Source of the DNA: Rikenellaceae bacterium DTU049
GTDB taxonomy: Bacteria; Bacteroidota; Bacteroidia; Bacteroidales; DTU049
Assembly: GCA_001513285.1 (NCBI GenBank)
Contig: LFTI01000072.1
Span: 51,337 to 89,581 of the forward strand
Direction: 5' to 3'
Length of the DNA: 38,245 bases
Under the pieces are notes generated by a model. That model ran no database searches. It saw only the letters and a program-made list of their open reading frames with translations, and was not told the origin of the DNA. Made by a program: the position numbers and the translations under genes. Below are positions 34,166 to 38,245 of the stretch, in pieces; position 1 is the first letter of the stretch; each line of letters opens with the position of its first letter.

Positions 34166-35953
34166 ATGAATAAAGAGCAAATATCTATGATCTTAAGAAC
34201 TTTACCCAAGAGTCCTGGTGTTTATAGATTTTATGATAAAGATGATAATATTTTATATGTAGGCAAAGCAAAGAATTTAAAAAATAGGGTATCCTCATAT
34301 TTTCGTACACAGCATAGTAGTGCTAGACTAAGAATAATGGTTAATAAAATTGAACGTATCGAGACTACAGTTACTAATACTGAATTAGAGGCTCTACTAC
34401 TTGAGAATAATATGATTAAAAACTTGAAGCCTCGTTATAATATGCAATTAAAAGATGACAAAAGTTATCCTTTCATTGCTATAACCAATGAGCCTTTCCC
34501 TCGTATCTTTTTAACTAGAAATAGACATATTCCTAATGCAGAATATTATGGCCCTTATGCTTCTGTGAGAACTGCAAAATCTTTATTAGAATTGATACAC
34601 AAGCTTTTTCCACTACGTACTTGTAAACTTAATTTATCTGAAGAAAAAATTAAAAATGGTAGCTACAAAGTATGTCTGGAGTATCATCTCAAAAAATGTA
34701 AAGGGCCATGTGTGGGATTGATAAAAGAAAAAGAATATGATGATTATATAAATCTAGCTAGAGATATCATAAAAGGTAAAACTAAATTAGTAGAAAATTA
34801 TCTTTATGAAAACATGCAAAAAGAAGCCAAAAATCTTAATTTCGAGGAGGCGCAACAATGGAAAATTAAATGGGAAAGATTAAAATCATATTCTTCTCGT
34901 ACCATTATAGTTACTAATCAAGAGAATAATTTAGATGCTATTAATTTATTAGAGAATGATAATCAGGCATATATAGCAGCTATCAGAGTAGAAAATGGGT
35001 CAATAGTGAATAGTCGAGTTTTTCATATAGAAAAAAAATTAAATGAATCTCCTGAAGAGCTTTTGCTTTATGCTATTGGAGAATTATTTGAACAATGGGA
35101 TGGCTTACAACCTGAACTTATCGTCCCATATCCGATTTCTTTTCCTATCGATAATGTGCAAATAACTGTCCCTAAAAAAGGTTATAAAGCTGATTTATTG
35201 AAATTCTGTCTCCATAATGCGCAAGAGCGAAAAGCTGAAGATGACAAACGTAGATCTCTAGCATATCCTAATAGATTTACTAATCAATTGTTAGAAAAAG
35301 TTAAAATTGATTTGCAATTGCCTACTCTGCCAAAACGTATTGAATGTTTCGACAATTCTAATATACAAGGGGCATATCCCGTATCTTCTTGTGTAGTATT
35401 TATAGATGGGAAACCTGCTAAAGCAGAATATAGAATTTTTAATGTTAAAACTGTAGAAGGGATAGATGATTTCGCTACAATGCATGAAGCGGTCTATCGT
35501 AGATATAAAAGGCAAAAGGATGAGAATAAACCTCTACCAGATTTGATAATAATCGATGGTGGCAAAGGACAATTACATGCTGCATATGATGCTTTGAAAG
35601 AATTAGATTTAGATAATATTCCTATTATTGGAATAGCAAAAAAATTAGAAGAAATATATAAACCTCACGATTCTATGCCCTTGAATATTGATAAAAAAAG
35701 CCCTACTCTCAAACTCATACAGCGAGCTAGAGACGAAGCACATAGATTTGGCATCACTCATCATCGCAAATTGCGTAGTAAAAATACTATAAAAACTCAA
35801 TTAACTGATATCAAAGGTATAGGTCCAAAGACAGCTAATAAATTATTAGAACATTTTGGCTCAGTTGAAAATATTAAAAATGCCCCAGATGAAGAAATAG
35901 CGACTATAATTGGTAAAGCTAGACTAAATATTTTGAAAGAAGCTTTGAAATAA
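34166..35953 (+). CDS. uvrC: Excinuclease ABC subunit C
   Basis: The dual-incision nuclease of nucleotide excision repair; it acts on the UvrB-DNA pre-incision complex. 595 residues. The N-terminal GIY-YIG domain has SPGVYRFYDKDDNILYVGKA. A central Cys-rich patch (CKLN, CLEYHLKKCKGPCVG) may bind Fe-S. A UVR motif near 210-245 (LNFEEAQQWKIKWERLK) contacts UvrB. The RNase H-like 5' incision domain has RIECFDNSNIQGAYPVSSCV and DLIIIDGGKGQL. The end is a helix-hairpin-helix pair (IKGIGPKTANKLLEHFGS). All parts are present. Convergent with lepB. Confidence 0.97.
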   Translation: MNKEQISMILRTLPKSPGVYRFYDKDDNILYVGKAKNLKNRVSSYFRTQHSSARLRIMVNKIERIETTVTNTELEALLLENNMIKNLKPRYNMQLKDDKSYPFIAITNEPFPRIFLTRNRHIPNAEYYGPYASVRTAKSLLELIHKLFPLRTCKLNLSEEKIKNGSYKVCLEYHLKKCKGPCVGLIKEKEYDDYINLARDIIKGKTKLVENYLYENMQKEAKNLNFEEAQQWKIKWERLKSYSSRTIIVTNQENNLDAINLLENDNQAYIAAIRVENGSIVNSRVFHIEKKLNESPEELLLYAIGELFEQWDGLQPELIVPYPISFPIDNVQITVPKKGYKADLLKFCLHNAQERKAEDDKRRSLAYPNRFTNQLLEKVKIDLQLPTLPKRIECFDNSNIQGAYPVSSCVVFIDGKPAKAEYRIFNVKTVEGIDDFATMHEAVYRRYKRQKDENKPLPDLIIIDGGKGQLHAAYDALKELDLDNIPIIGIAKKLEEIYKPHDSMPLNIDKKSPTLKLIQRARDEAHRFGITHHRKLRSKNTIKTQLTDIKGIGPKTANKLLEHFGSVENIKNAPDEEIATIIGKARLNILKEALK

Positions 35954-36017
35954 TAAGTGTGTTTGAGTATAATTTTTCATATAATTTCATTTTAATAAAA
36001 AATCTTCAAAATATTTT

Positions 36018-37613
36018 TTATTTAGGAACTCTAAAAAGCTTATTCCACCTTATTTTACCATCAAATAATGAATAATCCTTATCTAATGATAACCATACAA
36101 AAACTGGCTTGCCTACCATATGATCTTCAGGGATGAATCCCCAAAATCTAGAATCATAGCTGTTGTGTCTATTATCTCCCATGCCAAAATAATAATCCAT
36201 CTGGAAAGTATATGTATTAGTAGGTTTATCATTGATGTATATTATACCATTTTTTACATATAATTTATTGTGTTCATAGGCTGTAATAATACGTTCGTAG
36301 AAACACAGATTATTTGTATCGAGCGATATAGTTACACCTTTTTTAGGAACAATAATAGGCCCGAAATTATCTTTATTCCAGGGATATTTAGGATCATGGG
36401 GGAAAATAGAGTAATCCCAAGTGGTATCTTCACTTATTTGTAAAGGTTCAGCTAGAATAGTACCATATTTTTTTAAAAATTTCTCTTTAATTTCTTCTGT
36501 CATAGGCAGTAATAATACATTAGAAGGATAACCATAATATTGAGCTTTCTGAGCAGATTGTCTAGCATCTTCTCTGGAAATCCCAGTAGACATTATTTGC
36601 TCTATAGACAAGTATCTATCTGGTTGCAATTTTACAATATAATCAAACTGAACATATTTAGGAATAGGCATAGGTTTCCCATTTACATAAACTTGACGAT
36701 GAATTATCTGAATAGTGTCACCTGGTATACCTATGCAGCGTTTGATGTAATTATCTCTTTTGTCTACAGGACGCACTGTTATTTTCTCTGTTTGCAATAG
36801 ATATTTACGAGCAGCATCATAAAATTTCTTATAATCTTTATCTGTAAGTCCATTACTTTGTGCCATTTGCACAGCGAAACTTCTAGCAATAGTATAAAAG
36901 CTCATTGCAGGTTCGGCTATCACTACTGTGTCACCTTCTGGGAAATTAAATACTATCAATTTGTTGCTCTCTATGTTTTCTAAAGCAGGATAACGATAAT
37001 ATGGCAGTTGAATTAATTTAGAGTATGATGGAGTAGTTTTAGTCAAAGGTAAAATATTATGAGCAAAAGGAAAAGATAGCGGTGTATTAGGTATGCGTAC
37101 ACCATAATGAATTTTACTGACAAACAAATAATCACCTACAAGCATAGATTTTTCCATAGAACTTGTAGGTATAGTGTATGCTTCTAAAAAGAACATTCTA
37201 ATAATCGTAGCTGCTACAACAGCAAAGATTATAGCTTCTACCCATTCTTGGGTCTTACTTAATTTTTTGATTTTTTGCTCTCCAACTGGGATGTATACAT
37301 CTTTTATTAGTCCTAAATAAGGTAAATAAACAAATGGAAAAAGAATAATTAATATTTGATTTAAAATATTATAACGATTAAATCCTTTGAGTAACTCTAT
37401 TAACATTAGCATTACCATGAATAAATTGATAAAAGGTACCAAACTCCAAATTACCCATGACCATTTCTTACCAATTATTTTTGTCCATATCACTAAATTA
37501 TATATTGGTACGAAAACTAACCAGAAATTGTATCCAGCTTTTCTAAAAACAAATCCTAAACCTATTACACATGCTAAAAAAAGCAATATAGTGATTATCA
37601 TTACTACATCCAT
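36018..37613 (-). CDS. lepB: Signal peptidase I with DUF5684-like N-terminal membrane region
   Basis: It cleaves signal peptides from exported proteins at the periplasmic face of the inner membrane. 531 residues, much longer than typical LepB (about 200-320). Residues 1-110 hold several hydrophobic segments resembling DUF5684 (FRKAGYNFWLVFVPIYNLVI). A transmembrane anchor near 125-145 is followed by TIPTSSMEKSMLVGDYLFVS with the nucleophile Ser152. KRCIGIPGDTI carries the general base Lys291, and GDNRHNSYDSRFWGFI is the conserved box E. About 130 residues lie between the Ser and Lys motifs and nearly 200 between Lys and box E, so the catalytic fold carries large insertions of the kind seen in Bacteroidota. 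Catalytic residues are intact. Confidence 0.92.
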   Translation of the reverse strand: MDVVMIITILLFLACVIGLGFVFRKAGYNFWLVFVPIYNLVIWTKIIGKKWSWVIWSLVPFINLFMVMLMLIELLKGFNRYNILNQILIILFPFVYLPYLGLIKDVYIPVGEQKIKKLSKTQEWVEAIIFAVVAATIIRMFFLEAYTIPTSSMEKSMLVGDYLFVSKIHYGVRIPNTPLSFPFAHNILPLTKTTPSYSKLIQLPYYRYPALENIESNKLIVFNFPEGDTVVIAEPAMSFYTIARSFAVQMAQSNGLTDKDYKKFYDAARKYLLQTEKITVRPVDKRDNYIKRCIGIPGDTIQIIHRQVYVNGKPMPIPKYVQFDYIVKLQPDRYLSIEQIMSTGISREDARQSAQKAQYYGYPSNVLLLPMTEEIKEKFLKKYGTILAEPLQISEDTTWDYSIFPHDPKYPWNKDNFGPIIVPKKGVTISLDTNNLCFYERIITAYEHNKLYVKNGIIYINDKPTNTYTFQMDYYFGMGDNRHNSYDSRFWGFIPEDHMVGKPVFVWLSLDKDYSLFDGKIRWNKLFRVPK

Positions 37614-37639
37614 AATTAAAATTTTTTAAAAATATTATG

Positions 37640-37647
37640 CAAATATA
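37640..37647 (-). promoter_or_regulatory. -7 box (TATATTTG) of lepB
   Basis: An exact TAnnTTTG match on the minus strand, 26 bases before the lepB ATG. No clear -33 element. The remaining DNA up to 37804 is AT-rich spacer without visible genes. Confidence 0.55.
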
Positions 37648-37804
37648 AACGTAAAAAATAAATAATTATTTAAATAAGTTTATTACAAATATCAAATTGT
37701 GACTAGAGTTTTAGTTAAATATTGTAAAAAATGTAAATCGGTTACAAAATTATTAAAGAAAAGGATATTAAATTAAGGATAATTGTTTAAATTTAAGTAT
37801 TATA

Positions 37805-38245
37805 TCAATATTTTAACTTCATCAATCTCCAATACCGCTCCCACGCCCATCTGTCGTGCGATGACAAGTTCAAAAGTCGCCCAATGTCTGATTCTATATT
37901 GGCTTTCAAATATTTATTCATAACTACAAACCACATAAGGTAGTTCTGCAGATACTTTGTAGCTACTCCTCTGAATCTCATCATCCAAACTAGAAAATTA
38001 GTTATTTTTTTCTCTGCTATGTTTACGCTATAAATTACCAATCCTTTTGTTTTACGTCTAACTAATATCTTTTCGGTTGGTGATTTAACTAATACCTTTT
38101 TGCTTGGTGATTCTTTCACTGCTTGCTGGAACTTTTCGTTAGGCTTAAAACATATCAAATTTTTCTCTGATACTCTTCGCTGCAACTCTTCTTTTATCTG
38201 ACTGTTCTGGACTCTATTTTCTCCGGTGTGTTTGAAAAGCAAATT
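37805..38245 (-). CDS. IS1595/ISXO2-family transposase, C-terminal part (cut by the window edge)
   Basis: The frame is open to the right edge, so the N-terminal half lies outside. The visible 147 residues align with the C-terminal half of the 32183-33175 transposase: NLLFKHTGENRVQN, NLICFKPNEKF, FRGVATKYLQNYLMWFVVMN and DIGRLLNLSSHDRWAWERY. The differences are many, so it is a separate element of the same family, not a fresh copy. Like the other copy it lacks the usual second Asp motif. A 9-residue tandem duplication (ESPSKKVLV/KSPTEKILV) is inserted. Confidence 0.85.
   Translation of the reverse strand, partial: NLLFKHTGENRVQNSQIKEELQRRVSEKNLICFKPNEKFQQAVKESPSKKVLVKSPTEKILVRRKTKGLVIYSVNIAEKKITNFLVWMMRFRGVATKYLQNYLMWFVVMNKYLKANIESDIGRLLNLSSHDRWAWERYWRLMKLKY
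38061..38114. repeat. 27-bp tandem duplication inside the second transposase gene
   Basis: Units 38061-38087 and 38088-38114 both start ACTAATA and carry GGTGATT near the end. They differ at a few bases, preserve frame, and add nine codons that the other IS copy does not have at this position. Confidence 0.75.

Noticed and set aside
32145-38245. Composite transposon carrying GT2, uvrC and lepB
   Set aside because: The flanking transposases are diverged from each other, no matching target duplications are seen, and the cargo is housekeeping; kept only as a low-interest observation.

Overview
The window is chromosomal DNA from an AT-rich member of the Bacteroidota. Four things point there: two very large secreted proteins with type IX secretion (T9SS) C-terminal sorting domains (one type A, one gliding-associated type B); a TonB-dependent receptor paired with a DUF5689 lipoprotein; IS1595/ISXO2-type transposases; and exact copies of the Bacteroidota -7 promoter box TAnnTTTG just upstream of most genes, with no clear Shine-Dalgarno sequences. 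A fused ADP-forming acyl-CoA synthetase hints at fermentative energy metabolism, but genus and lifestyle cannot be fixed from the sequence.

Layout: 1-538 is a gene-poor strip of interspersed repeats. 0.5-10.1 kb holds dxs (-), a fused ADP-forming acyl-CoA synthetase, the TonB receptor/DUF5689 lipoprotein pair ending in a strong bidirectional terminator, an HU gene (-) and dapD. 10.1-11.9 kb is an accessory island: a stand-alone Mrr-like endonuclease with its own promoter, lying between two direct copies of a dead IS1595 transposase fragment that share the same deletion and stop codon. A copper-type P-ATPase follows, and directly after its stop codon sits a 400-bp non-coding element with perfect 18-bp terminal inverted repeats. 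14.5-19.7 kb is a leftward block: ruvB, a UDP-sugar epimerase, pgi and an Ig-like lipoprotein. 19.8-26.6 kb holds two divergent giant T9SS cargo genes, an M4 metallopeptidase and a multi-Ig-like adhesin-type protein containing near-identical tandem repeats. 26.7-32.1 kb holds cinA, a GH25 lysozyme, a leftward sufS-sufE-DUF59 operon and a ROK-family kinase. 32.1-38.2 kb holds an IS1595-type element, a GT2 glycosyltransferase with uvrC, lepB, and a second, edge-truncated IS1595-type transposase.

Most genes are ordinary housekeeping functions (isoprenoid and lysine precursors, DNA repair and recombination, Fe-S assembly, sugar phosphates, protein export). The parts worth attention are the repeat-flanked Mrr-like gene, the inverted-repeat element family with at least three members here, hairpins that share a TAAA loop but not their stems, and -7 boxes so close to start codons that they correct several gene starts. 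No tRNA, rRNA, CRISPR array or prophage was recognised.
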